The translations under genes and the position numbers were made by a program. Shown here piece after piece: positions 48,796-57,116 of a stretch of 64,000 nucleotides of DNA. The stretch covers positions 1,543,946 to 1,607,945 of the forward strand of contig NC_008618.1 in NCBI RefSeq assembly GCF_000010425.1, in the 5' to 3' direction. The notes beneath the pieces are model-generated. The model was given only the letters and a program-made list of their open reading frames with translations. It had not been told where the DNA came from and did not search any database. The stretch's first letter is position 1; the number at the start of each line of letters is the position of its first letter. The DNA comes from Bifidobacterium adolescentis ATCC 15703 (lineage in GTDB: Bacteria > Actinomycetota > Actinomycetes > Actinomycetales > Bifidobacteriaceae).

Positions 48796-49594
48796 TTTTA
48801 GCTCTTTTATGCGATACGCTTAGCTGGGATATCAATGTGGATTTAAGCATTGTTGTCTCTTGATGAAAAATGCGCAAACGGATGACGTCTCATCGGAGAA
48901 TAAGGAACCATATCGTGTCATGTAGTACGCTAACGCAAATGAGGCAGACGGGATTAGTTCGGATCCATCGTTGGTAATTGAACATGGCGTTGGATAACCA
49001 CCATGATTTGTGTCTGACGTGTAGTGCGGTGCTGGAATGGAATCTACTTTAAACTGATAGTGGGCGGGGGAGTGGTCCCTAAGGAAGACTCCGTTGAGAC
49101 TGGATGGAAAGCGGCGTGGCATGGCGTGATAGACGAGGATAGCTATCCCCAGTGCTGCCCCTTATCATTGCGACGTTTATTTATAGAAGCAGTGGCAGAC
49201 GTTTTTTGACACAGGGGAGTGACGATATAGGCGGCAATGATTTTCCAGTGCAGGGTCCACGCAAAAAGGACTATATAAAAGCAATATATCAACTATATTG
49301 ATTTTATATAAATTCTATATAATAACTATATATAGTGATAAATGATGGTTTAGCATCTTGCGCTAAACCTGTTTCTCTCCTTCCAAAAACGGAAGGTGCC
49401 TCTTACGGCCGATCAGTTATGGTATTTGACCATCGACCTAAAAATTGCGGCTAATGCTATTTTTGCGTATTTCTGATGGCATGCAGTAAATTTGGTTAAC
49501 GCGAATATGCCGCGGAACGCTTACACATTCAGATGTTATCCCTGATAGATTCTGGACAACGGAACGAAGTATGTCCCCGTATGGCTATACTAGG
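48796..49594. other. Gene-free region before the riboswitch
   Basis: About 800 bases. Short ORFs have no ribosome sites. An AT-rich TATATA tract lies at 49270-49335. Nothing recognisable otherwise; the sequence may be remnants of lost genes. Confidence 0.4.
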
Positions 49595-49689
49595 AGTCGC
49601 TAGGGGAGCGATTCCGCTGAGACCTTTGGGACCCTTTGAACCTGTGAGTTAATGCTCGCGTAGGGAAGCAAGACCGTGTTTACCGGTCT
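49595..49689 (+). promoter_or_regulatory. TPP riboswitch (THI element)
   Basis: The conserved core is present: CTAGGGGAGC, then GCTGAGA, ACCCTTTGAACCTG and GCGTAGGGAAGCA, closed by GTCGCT / AGCAAGAC-type pairing. These are the invariant blocks that bind thiamine pyrophosphate. A hairpin AGACCG-N7-CGGTCT (49671-49689) follows; it has no T run, and a CTCCTAG stretch could pair with the GGGAGG ribosome site at 49709-49714, so control is probably at translation. It lies about 35 bases before a methyltransferase gene. Confidence 0.93.
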
Positions 49690-49722
49690 CCTAGCTAACA
49701 ATGATGAAAGGGAGGCCGATAA

Positions 49723-50433
49723 ATGGCACATGCAAAATTCGATGGATACGCTGCTGACTATGACAGCTGGTTCATGACTAACGAGAACGTTTTCCTCAGC
49801 GAGTTGAAGCTGCTCAAGGCTTCGTTGGATTTAACCGACGGGGGACGGATGCTATCAGTTGGTTGCGGATCCGGTTTGTTCGAGAAATCACTGCAAGACG
49901 AGTATGGCATCACTGTTTCCGAGGGCATTGAACCGTCTGAGGATATGGCTGCCATTGCGCGCAAACGTGGCATGGATGTGCAGATAGCCACCGCAGAGAC
50001 GGCGGATCTACCAGAGGAATCATATGACGTGATCTACTTCAATGGATCTTCAAGCTATATTCCCGATTTGAAAGTTGCTTACGGAAACGTGCTCAAGGCG
50101 TTGAAGAAAGGTGGCAGCCTCGTCCTGCTCGATGTTCCGAAAGAAAGCGCCTATGGTCTGCTCTATCTACTGGCAGGAAAACTTGACACCTACGATTCCC
50201 CGGAAACCGTTGATACGGCGCCTAAATGCCCATACCCGTTGGAACTCGTCCATGCCGCTCTCTGGCATACAACCGAAGAGAAAAGTAAGGTTCTGACCGA
50301 TGAACTTGGATTGCATGACCTACGTTACAAGCAGACGCTTGTCGCTCATCCCGTTTACACGAACCGCATGGTGGAGGAGCCTATCGATGGCTACTATGCC
50401 GGCGGATATGTAGCGATTGTCGCTAAGAAGTGA
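49723..50433 (+). CDS. SAM-dependent methyltransferase under TPP control
   Basis: A 236-aa class I methyltransferase. Motif I is MLSVGCGSGLFEKSL, the acidic strand is SEGIEPSEDM, and motif IV-like is SYDVIYFNGSSSYIPD. The N-terminal FDGYAADYDSWF is typical of small-molecule methyltransferases (UbiE/BioC-like). GGGAGG lies eight bases before the ATG. The riboswitch implies a link to thiamine, perhaps synthesis, salvage or a thiamine-precursor modification; the substrate is unknown. Confidence 0.9.
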   Translation: MAHAKFDGYAADYDSWFMTNENVFLSELKLLKASLDLTDGGRMLSVGCGSGLFEKSLQDEYGITVSEGIEPSEDMAAIARKRGMDVQIATAETADLPEESYDVIYFNGSSSYIPDLKVAYGNVLKALKKGGSLVLLDVPKESAYGLLYLLAGKLDTYDSPETVDTAPKCPYPLELVHAALWHTTEEKSKVLTDELGLHDLRYKQTLVAHPVYTNRMVEEPIDGYYAGGYVAIVAKK

Positions 50434-50437
50434 TTCC

Positions 50438-50489
50438 ATACGCCGTTTCGCGGTCGACGCATAGGACATTCGACCGCGAAACGGCGTAT
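50438..50489 (+). terminator. Long perfect hairpin after the methyltransferase gene
   Basis: Arms 50438-50457 and 50470-50489 are perfectly complementary (20 bp, ATACGCCGTTTCGCGGTCGA). A terminator is likely although the T run is poor; the arms are unusually long. Confidence 0.7.
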
Positions 50490-50703
50490 AATCCTGTTGC
50501 TTGAACGGCGATGAAGGCTGTTGCGTGCTTTGAATCTGACATAAGAAAAATTATCGGCGTCTGATTCTTTACGTCGATTTCAGTATGCCGGCAATTGTTC
50601 TTAGATGTTCCCGAACAATCCTGACTAATAGACTTGCGAAGATTGTTCAATTGTTGTCATGCTCTTTTATTCCCGTCTATTCCATTTATCGTTTTCATTG
50701 CTA

Positions 50704-50736
50704 TAAATGTTGCTTCACTTCTCCGTGCGACACTTA
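50704..50736. repeat. Motif 2 inverted repeat (upstream of winged-helix-like copy B, distal)
   Basis: TAAATGTTGC (50704-50713) and GCGACACTTA (50727-50736), 13-base spacer; it ends exactly where the -35 box of the next promoter begins. Confidence 0.65.
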
Positions 50737-50781
50737 TTGACATATTTCTATATGTTGTAGATAATAAATGTACAACACTTA
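50737..50781 (+). promoter_or_regulatory. Promoter with overlapping Motif 2 operator
   Basis: TTGACA (50737-50742) and GATAAT (50760-50765) are 17 bases apart, a near-consensus promoter. A Motif 2 repeat, TATATGTTGT (50749-50758) and ACAACACTTA (50772-50781) with a 13-base spacer, covers the -10 box and the expected RNA start, so binding would repress. Confidence 0.75.
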
Positions 50782-50796
50782 GAGACGGAGAACGCC

Positions 50797-51330
50797 ATGA
50801 GCAGAGGTCTTGGAAAGGTCGAGCGGGAGTTGTTGGATGAACTGGAGCGGACCGGCATGGTAACGGTCGCGCCACGTGAGCTTTCTGCAGCGGAAAAAGA
50901 GGCTCGCCGACGAGCCGCACGGAGTCTTGACCGCAAGGGTCTGGCCGCAGTGCGTCAGAACCGCGGCACCAACTTGTTGCTTACCATGCGCAAAGCTGTC
51001 GACTGGGATGTCAGACATGGGGAACGTGCCTTGGAGAAGGCGCAGGAGAAAGAGAACGAAGCCCGCAAGGAAGGCTGGAATGCGTGGCGCGCAGTACGCG
51101 TGGCAGACCCATCTAGTCGTCTTGACATTACTAAAGAACGGCAGAAGAACGGTCCCGAATTGCGTATTACCGTCAAAAGCATCCGTGGAGGCGTTGACCG
51201 AATCGACATGCTCCTCAACGACCTCGAATCTCAGCTTGGTTCAATCTGGCAGTTTAGTCTCCCCACTGAGAACAAGGATGGCAGCGTTACTTTCTGCGCC
51301 ACCATTGTTGAAAAGCCCAGAGCCTACTGA
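50797..51330 (+). CDS. Winged-helix-like DNA-binding protein, copy B
   Basis: A 177-aa protein opening MSRGLGKVERELLDELERTG, paralogous to the protein at 43759. A winged-helix-like N-terminal domain (to about 70) is followed by a helical segment rich in Glu/Lys/Arg and a C-terminal domain with DRIDMLLNDLESQLGSIW. ATG 50797 follows GAGACGGAGAACGCC. Two Motif 2 repeats sit at its promoter, so it is the best candidate for the Motif 2-binding protein. Confidence 0.72.
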   Translation: MSRGLGKVERELLDELERTGMVTVAPRELSAAEKEARRRAARSLDRKGLAAVRQNRGTNLLLTMRKAVDWDVRHGERALEKAQEKENEARKEGWNAWRAVRVADPSSRLDITKERQKNGPELRITVKSIRGGVDRIDMLLNDLESQLGSIWQFSLPTENKDGSVTFCATIVEKPRAY

Positions 51331-51356
51331 CTAGCCGCATGAATCAATACAAGTAT

Positions 51357-51389
51357 TTAAGTATGCGACCGTTTATGAGACAACACTTA
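51357..51389. repeat. Degenerate Motif 2 repeat before the 51516 gene
   Basis: Right arm ACAACACTTA (51380-51389) is perfect; the left arm TTAAGTATGC (51357-51366) is poor. Spacer 13 bases. Confidence 0.5.
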
Positions 51390-51515
51390 GTACGCTAATC
51401 TTTGAATTTGCTCGCTCGAAAAATACTTGACAACCTCAACGTCAATATCATTCCCCATATACTTAAGATTGAAAAATCAAATCATCGAAAAGCAGATCTG
51501 ACAAGGACCCTGATT

Positions 51516-52691
51516 ATGGAAGATGCAATCGTCGTGCCGCTGAAACCAATCAGTCGTGAACTGAGTGGTCAGATGGATACGGAAACCATGCTGCTCATGC
51601 TTTTAAATCAGGATGCCATGCTTATTCAGTACCAGCCATCTTCAACAACACAACATCAATCTTCAAACGGCACCAACCTTGTCGCCCAGTCTGCAGGCTC
51701 ATTTGCCAAAGCAGTGAGTCTGGCTACTCAGCAAATAGGCCACGTTGCTTCAGATAGTGGACTGTATCGAGTGATACTACCGGCTGGGTTCACTGTGAAG
51801 GATTTAGTCCCTGCCGTGGGTGGAGGCTTCCGGGGGATCACGCGTGCCACTGGGTCCTCCGCCATTGCGAGTCATGTGCGACTAATTCCCGCAACCGGAG
51901 CTGCCGTGGCGGCAGGACCAATGATCGCTACTGTAGCCTTGGCCATGGCGGGTGACATGTTGTCCTCTTATCAAACAAACAAAAAACTTGACGCTATCTA
52001 TAAATCAGTCAAGTCTCTGCAAGAACGCAGGGACGCAGAAGATCGAGCCATCCTTATCAACGCCGCTCAACAAGCGCGAAAAGTGACGGGATATCTGCTA
52101 GATCAAGCGTGTATTCCAAGCATGTCCACGGCACCTTATGCTTTTGGCAAGTTAGAAGAACTCTTCGTGCTTTATGGAGAACGTCTTGATAAGTGGTCGG
52201 ACATTGCGGAACACTATTCCAAGCAGTCGCATGTTAATAGCTCGGATTTATTGAAAGAGCTCACTAACTCCAGCGAAAATTCTCTATACGATTTCGAGTG
52301 TGCAGTAGAACAGACCTACCAGACGTTTGCCCTGCGCGCCAGAATCATCCTTCTGGAAAAAGTTGCCGCGGAACAGAACAATGCGAGTCGTTCACTCGCT
52401 CATGTAGAGACTATTTTGCGAAGCGAGTTGGATTCTATTGCCCAACGACAGGAACAACTTGTTCACACCTTGGAAAGCCTTAGTTTTCTTCCGGTAGGAG
52501 CGGCAAAATTCCCCGTCGAAATGAGTGGAAAGAAAACGAGTGCCTTGCGTTCTAGCTTCTTTAAGCTGACTTGTGCCTTACATTCACAACCGGCAGCATT
52601 ACCAGTACTGGATAATTCCGATCACGCCATACTTGAACTTGCTCCCAACAAACAAGGGCTGGAAATTATCAACCCTCAGAAATCGGAATAA
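51516..52691 (+). CDS. Unknown protein with a hydrophobic Gly/Ala-rich hairpin
   Basis: A 391-aa protein I do not recognise. I chose ATG 51516 (AAGGA upstream); the frame is open back to a TTG at 51402. Residues about 55-140 are polar, then GAAVAAGPMIATVALAMAGD (about 130-150) could insert in a membrane as in pore-forming or bacteriocin-like proteins. The remainder is helical with coiled coils (KLDAIYKSVKSLQERRDAED). Codon use is AT-richer than in the transfer genes. It sits between the partition/regulator block and a restriction island, so a defence effector or abortive-infection role is a fair guess only. Confidence 0.65.
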   Translation: MEDAIVVPLKPISRELSGQMDTETMLLMLLNQDAMLIQYQPSSTTQHQSSNGTNLVAQSAGSFAKAVSLATQQIGHVASDSGLYRVILPAGFTVKDLVPAVGGGFRGITRATGSSAIASHVRLIPATGAAVAAGPMIATVALAMAGDMLSSYQTNKKLDAIYKSVKSLQERRDAEDRAILINAAQQARKVTGYLLDQACIPSMSTAPYAFGKLEELFVLYGERLDKWSDIAEHYSKQSHVNSSDLLKELTNSSENSLYDFECAVEQTYQTFALRARIILLEKVAAEQNNASRSLAHVETILRSELDSIAQRQEQLVHTLESLSFLPVGAAKFPVEMSGKKTSALRSSFFKLTCALHSQPAALPVLDNSDHAILELAPNKQGLEIINPQKSE

Positions 52692-52728
52692 TCGAAAAAG
52701 AAATATTTGCTCATTTTAAGATTACAAA

Positions 52729-54158
52729 TGGGCTGCGGACGTTTTCTTGGAGATGGTCACGCAGCCATTCCTTGGCTTTGACGGTATTGTACCGGACTCA
52801 TCCAACCGAGCGACCGTTTGATGCGCTCGTGGTTGTACCAGCGGATGTAATCGTCGATCAGGATGAGCACCTCGTCGCGTGTGCGTTTCTCCCAATGCTC
52901 GGGATAGACGGATTCCGTCTTCATTCGACCGAAGAACCCCTCCGCGGCGGCGTTGTCCGGGGAACAGCCCTTCGCGCTCATTGACCGCGTCAACCCGAAG
53001 CGTTCCATGAGCCCGAGCCATCCGGGCCACCGGTAATGGCATCCACGGTCGGAATGCACCAGGGGACGCGCGTTCCCCGGCAGCGTCGAGGCCGCTTTCT
53101 CCAGCATCCGGTTGGCCAGCTCCGCGTTGGGGCTGAAGCCGGCGGTGTATGCGACGATCTTGCCATCGAAGCAGTCGATCATCGGCGAAAGGTACACCTT
53201 CCCGTCCCTGGCCTTGATCTCGCTGATGTCCGTCAGCCACTTCTCGTTCGGACGCTCGGCCGTGAAGTCCCGGTCGACGAGATTGGCGGGAGCCGGCGTC
53301 GTCTCGCCCTCGTAGGAACTATACCTGCGTCGCTTGGGCACATGCGCCACGAGCCCTTCCTCCGCCATGATCCTGCGGACCACCTTCTCCGATACGCCGG
53401 TCTTGAGCACCGCCTTGATCCTGCGGTACCCGTACCTGCCCTTGGAATCGGCGAACGCCCCGGCCACCTCTGCCCTGAGTCCGGCGTACTTGTCAACGCC
53501 GAGCCGGGCGTGGTGGTAGTGGTAGCTGCTGGGCGCGATGGCGAGCAAGCATGTCATCGACCTGAGCGAATACGCCGGCCTCAACCGGTCGATCAGCAGC
53601 GTCTTCTCCCTGTTCGACAGGCGCCGCAGGTCGGCGCCGGGGTCTTTTTTTACGACCTCCACCACCTCCCGCATCAACGCGTTCTCCAGCTCCAGTTCCT
53701 CGACCCTGCGGCGCAAAGCCTCCGCGTCATCATCATCGGCTGCGGACGGCCGGCGACGGGAGTCAGCGGGCTTATTGCCCTGCGCGGAGTTCCTGTTTTT
53801 GGGCTGTAACGCGGCCATGCCGCCCTTGCGGTACGCCCTGACCCAGCCATGCACCGCGCCGACGCTCACGCCGAGCTGTTTGGCGGCCTGCTTCTGCTGC
53901 ATGCCGCCCAGCACCAGCTCGACTGCCCTTCGCCTGGTCTCCAGTGGGATGATGGGTTTGGCCATATGGCCAGCATACCGGGAATCCATCGCCAGCCAAC
54001 GCTCCAGACACTGCCTGGTCGGATAACCCAGATGCTCCACCACCTGGGCCGTCGTCATCGGCGTGGTGAAATACAACTCCACCGCACGCTCTCGTTCCTC
54101 AAGACTGAACATACGAAAATCTTTCCGTTCGGTCTCCAAGAAAACGTCCGCAGCCCCA
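52729..54158 (-). mobile_element. IS3-family insertion sequence
   Basis: About 1430 bp bounded by 24-bp perfect terminal inverted repeats: GGGCTGCGGACGTTTTCTTG and four more bases at 52730-52753, and the complement at 54133-54156. The outer bases differ slightly (TGGGC against TGGGGC). No target duplication is visible (flanks CAAA and ACTA), which suggests a deletion at one end or a recombination after insertion. It carries one transposase gene. Confidence 0.88.
52757..54112 (-). CDS. IS3-family transposase, single reading frame
   Basis: A 451-aa fused transposase. N-terminal HTH segments (RRRAVELVLGGMQQKQAAKQ, LGVSVGAVHGWVRAYRKGG) are followed by a leucine-zipper-like AEALRRRVEELELENALMRE. 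The DDE catalytic core has LTDISEIKARDGKVYLSPMI, VHSDRGCHYRW and the later NAAAEGFFGRMKTE. There is no sign of the -1 frameshift used by most IS3 members. ATG 54112 follows GGAAAG. Confidence 0.92.
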   Translation of the reverse strand: MFSLEERERAVELYFTTPMTTAQVVEHLGYPTRQCLERWLAMDSRYAGHMAKPIIPLETRRRAVELVLGGMQQKQAAKQLGVSVGAVHGWVRAYRKGGMAALQPKNRNSAQGNKPADSRRRPSAADDDDAEALRRRVEELELENALMREVVEVVKKDPGADLRRLSNREKTLLIDRLRPAYSLRSMTCLLAIAPSSYHYHHARLGVDKYAGLRAEVAGAFADSKGRYGYRRIKAVLKTGVSEKVVRRIMAEEGLVAHVPKRRRYSSYEGETTPAPANLVDRDFTAERPNEKWLTDISEIKARDGKVYLSPMIDCFDGKIVAYTAGFSPNAELANRMLEKAASTLPGNARPLVHSDRGCHYRWPGWLGLMERFGLTRSMSAKGCSPDNAAAEGFFGRMKTESVYPEHWEKRTRDEVLILIDDYIRWYNHERIKRSLGWMSPVQYRQSQGMAA

Positions 54159-54751
54159 ACTATCTAAGCCAGCATTTACTCAATCTTGAAGGGGTCTCAT
54201 CTCCCAATGAACTCCGCATTCCAGGAAACTTATTCATATGGGCTACGATGAACAATGCTGATCAGGGAGTCATGTTCATGGATTCCGCCTTCAAGAGGAG
54301 ATGGGATTTTGAATATGAGACTATCTCCCTGTCACTGAACGAAAAACTCAAAACGTCTCAGATCATCTATAACAACGAAACGCATAGTCTGCTTCAGATT
54401 CTATCCTCCGTGAACAATAAGCTTCGGGAAAAACGCCCACCTGTTCCAGAGGATCGTCTTATCGGGCAGTTCTTCCTCCCTGAGGAAGCGTTGCGCAGCG
54501 AGGCTGGTATTCGAGGCGCTTTCAAGAAGGTGCTTATTTACCTTTGGGATGATGTGCTACGAAATGATCGAAATGAGTTTTTTGATGCGAACGTGGACTC
54601 GTTATCGTATCTGTTTGCCAATTATCAAACCAAGGATGTGTTGGACATCGAGGAGTCGCTTAAAAAGACGCTATCTGAGGAAGCTCAGCCAGAAGACCAC
54701 AGTGAACCTGACACGAACGAATTTGAGGAAAACGACGGACAAGACGCATGA
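54159..54751 (+). pseudogene. mcrB: McrB-like AAA+ subunit, 5' part removed by the IS
   Basis: The open frame enters from the IS and shows only the C-terminal end of an McrB GTPase/AAA+ module: NLFIWATMNNADQGVMFMDS (sensor I) and AFKRRWDFEYETI (arginine finger), then a helical lid. The Walker A and B and the DNA-binding N-terminus are missing, and no piece of them lies on the left side of the IS. The stop overlaps the mcrC start by four bases. Without the P-loop the McrBC-type restriction should be dead. Confidence 0.85.
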
Positions 54752-56166
54752 ACCTCTACACGCTCATTGACGGACGCCACTACACTGATGAAGAAACATG
54801 GAATCTTCTGGACAGAGTCCGAAAGGTCCAACCTTCCTTAGTTTCCTCTAAGGAAAGGTGGATTTCCATTTCCTTCGTCGGCATAGTAGCCTTCGCCGAT
54901 TGTGTCATATTTTGTTTCCCTAAAAAACTGTTCGCTTCGCCCTCCAATATTTCTGACGAAGATACTGAACAGTTAATATCACTTGTAACAAAGTCACTTA
55001 TTCGTTTCAGAGACGATTATCCGCATTCTCCTGAAGACGCAGGCTTCCTATATTCGGCAGATAGGCGAACAAGTACTCCGCTTCTCACCGCCATGGAGTT
55101 AATTCAAGATTACGAAGTCAACGGCCCAATCAGGCGTTTCCTAACCCAATATTCCCAAAACCAATCAGGACGTATCGCATGGAATAGAACCATCCAAAGA
55201 AGCGATCCCATATTCACGGAATCCTCCGTATTCTATCCATTGCCGGTCATCGCACGTAGAATCGACGACGACGACTCGCCTCTAACCATATTGCACAAAG
55301 CTTGTGTACAAGATTGCTACAAACGTTGGGGCTGGTTGATTGACCCAGAGCGATATCACGTCAATTTCCGACAGCACGAACGCGGATGGCTCCCATGCAC
55401 GCAGGAGACGGCATTGACATTTCTATCAAGGGAAAAATGGACTGTCTTCTCTGACCGAGAAATGCATGTTATTGACCTTCTGATGCAATATATCAGTTCG
55501 ACCATCCGGAATGATTCTAAAAACGACGTATCGTTCTTCGGAACAAAAACCTATTGGCGCGTCTGGGAAGCCACCTGCAAGCATATTTTCCATGACGATC
55601 AGTACATTTACGACAACCTACTTCCGCAACCGCGGTGGAAGCTACCGAATCTCAAGCCAGACACAAGTCAACGTCCAGATGTTCTGTTCGTAACGAACGA
55701 TACATTATATATCCTAGATGCCAAATACTATGACTATCGGCACAACATGCCCGGCGGTCCAGACATCATCAAACAGTATTATTACGAGGATACTCTCCGA
55801 TCAGTTCTTTGCAAAAGAAAAGGCAACGACAAGTATTCACGTATCAAAGGAACGACTAACGCTTTCATTTTCCCAGAGGCACCCAAAAATGAAGACACTG
55901 TCAAATTCCATTTCATTGCCGACGCATACATTGAACGTCTCCCAGATTGGAGAGCGATACCTGCTTTTGCGCTCGATATAAAGAAAGCGCTCTCCTTGTA
56001 CGTAAACAATACGAGCACCAATCAGATTGCCCAGTTTTGGTGCGATTTACTTAGTGAGAAAGGCAGTTACTCTTTCTCCAGAGAGCTAATTTCTCCAATT
56101 TCCACAACAAAGATTGCTAAAATTGAGGAATCTGTGAATCTCAATACGGGCGAGGAGACTCGATGA
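54748..56166 (+). CDS. mcrC: McrC / LlaJI-type restriction nuclease subunit
   Basis: A 472-aa protein of the LlaJI/McrC family (PF09563-like). The catalytic PD-(D/E)xK core is at RPDVLFVTNDTLYILDAKYY (about residues 310-330). The N-terminal 200 residues would contact the McrB ring. It normally needs the McrB AAA+ ring to cut. Coupled by overlap to the truncated mcrB and the EcoRII-like gene (56163), so the three form one operon. Confidence 0.85.
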   Translation: MNLYTLIDGRHYTDEETWNLLDRVRKVQPSLVSSKERWISISFVGIVAFADCVIFCFPKKLFASPSNISDEDTEQLISLVTKSLIRFRDDYPHSPEDAGFLYSADRRTSTPLLTAMELIQDYEVNGPIRRFLTQYSQNQSGRIAWNRTIQRSDPIFTESSVFYPLPVIARRIDDDDSPLTILHKACVQDCYKRWGWLIDPERYHVNFRQHERGWLPCTQETALTFLSREKWTVFSDREMHVIDLLMQYISSTIRNDSKNDVSFFGTKTYWRVWEATCKHIFHDDQYIYDNLLPQPRWKLPNLKPDTSQRPDVLFVTNDTLYILDAKYYDYRHNMPGGPDIIKQYYYEDTLRSVLCKRKGNDKYSRIKGTTNAFIFPEAPKNEDTVKFHFIADAYIERLPDWRAIPAFALDIKKALSLYVNNTSTNQIAQFWCDLLSEKGSYSFSRELISPISTTKIAKIEESVNLNTGEETR

Positions 56167-57065
56167 TTACCGCTGACGATTACAAAGAGACAATTAAAGA
56201 GATGCGCAAAGACCACTTTCCATCTCCTTTCGACATCGCCTACAATTCGTTCATGGAACTCGGATTCGACAAGATGGGAAAGTCATACTTCAAGGAACAC
56301 GCCAGTGACTTCGTAGGTCAAATGCGTACGCAATGTTGGAAGGATTTCCAAGTATGCGAAAAGAAATTCACTGTCAAAGCACTATCATCCCTTATCGATC
56401 CCATGTCTTTCAAAGGAATGGAAGCTGTCGATGCGATCAAGAAGTTCGTGTCTGACTACCCGCAGCACATCTACGAATTGACTCTCTCCAACACTCAGTC
56501 GCGCAGGTCACGAGCTGGTAAAGAGTTCGAAGCCATTATAGAGATGATGCTAATTGGGGCAAGTATTCCGACCGACTCCCAAGGCAACGTTGGCAAGCAA
56601 TTTTTTGCCCAGCATCACCTTGGCAAACTGGTGGATTTTGTGACACCGGGGGCAATTCAATACTCGATAGATAAGCAACGTACCGTGCTGATTTCCGCAA
56701 AAACTACACTTCGTGAACGCTGGCAAGAGGTTCCTGAAGAAGTAACTAGGACCGGCGCACCTCGAATGTACTTAGCGACGCTCGACAGCGACATAACCGA
56801 AAACACCTTGAACGTACTATATGAAAGCAACATAACTATCGTGACCACGAAAGAGAACCGTTCGCACTACACCAATCCACGAGTCATGACCTTCGAAGAA
56901 ATGATCACTGAAGCGTCCAACATTACCGAAAAATGGGAGGGATACTCCTATACCGACAAGCAACGAAGCGTTGTAGAGCAGTTTCTGCGCAAACAGATAG
57001 AGAAGCACAAGAACCATCCTATCGTCTGCGATTATTACAAGGCTCGCTTGGCCGAGTGCCTATAG
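56163..57065 (+). CDS. Type II restriction endonuclease, EcoRII C-terminal type
   Basis: A 300-aa nuclease. The EcoRII-C domain is recognised from SRRSRAGKEFEAIIEMML, LVDFVTPG and the catalytic VLISAKTTLRERWQEVPEE (PD-(D/E)xK). EcoRII enzymes cut at CCWGG-like sites; the exact site is not known here. It has no long N-terminal effector domain, so it is a single-domain type like SsoII/PspGI. ATG overlaps the McrC stop. The adjacent methylase faces it across a shared terminator. Confidence 0.85.
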   Translation: MITADDYKETIKEMRKDHFPSPFDIAYNSFMELGFDKMGKSYFKEHASDFVGQMRTQCWKDFQVCEKKFTVKALSSLIDPMSFKGMEAVDAIKKFVSDYPQHIYELTLSNTQSRRSRAGKEFEAIIEMMLIGASIPTDSQGNVGKQFFAQHHLGKLVDFVTPGAIQYSIDKQRTVLISAKTTLRERWQEVPEEVTRTGAPRMYLATLDSDITENTLNVLYESNITIVTTKENRSHYTNPRVMTFEEMITEASNITEKWEGYSYTDKQRSVVEQFLRKQIEKHKNHPIVCDYYKARLAECL

Positions 57066-57068
57066 TCA

Positions 57069-57110
57069 TTGGCGGGGGGATAACGGGATATTCCGTTATC
57101 CCCCCGCCAA
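57069..57110. terminator. Bidirectional terminator between restriction and methylase genes
   Basis: 18-bp perfect arms 57069-57086 and 57093-57110 (TTGGCGGGGGGATAACGG) with a GATATT loop, between two convergent genes. Confidence 0.8.
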
Positions 57111-57116
57111 GCCGCA

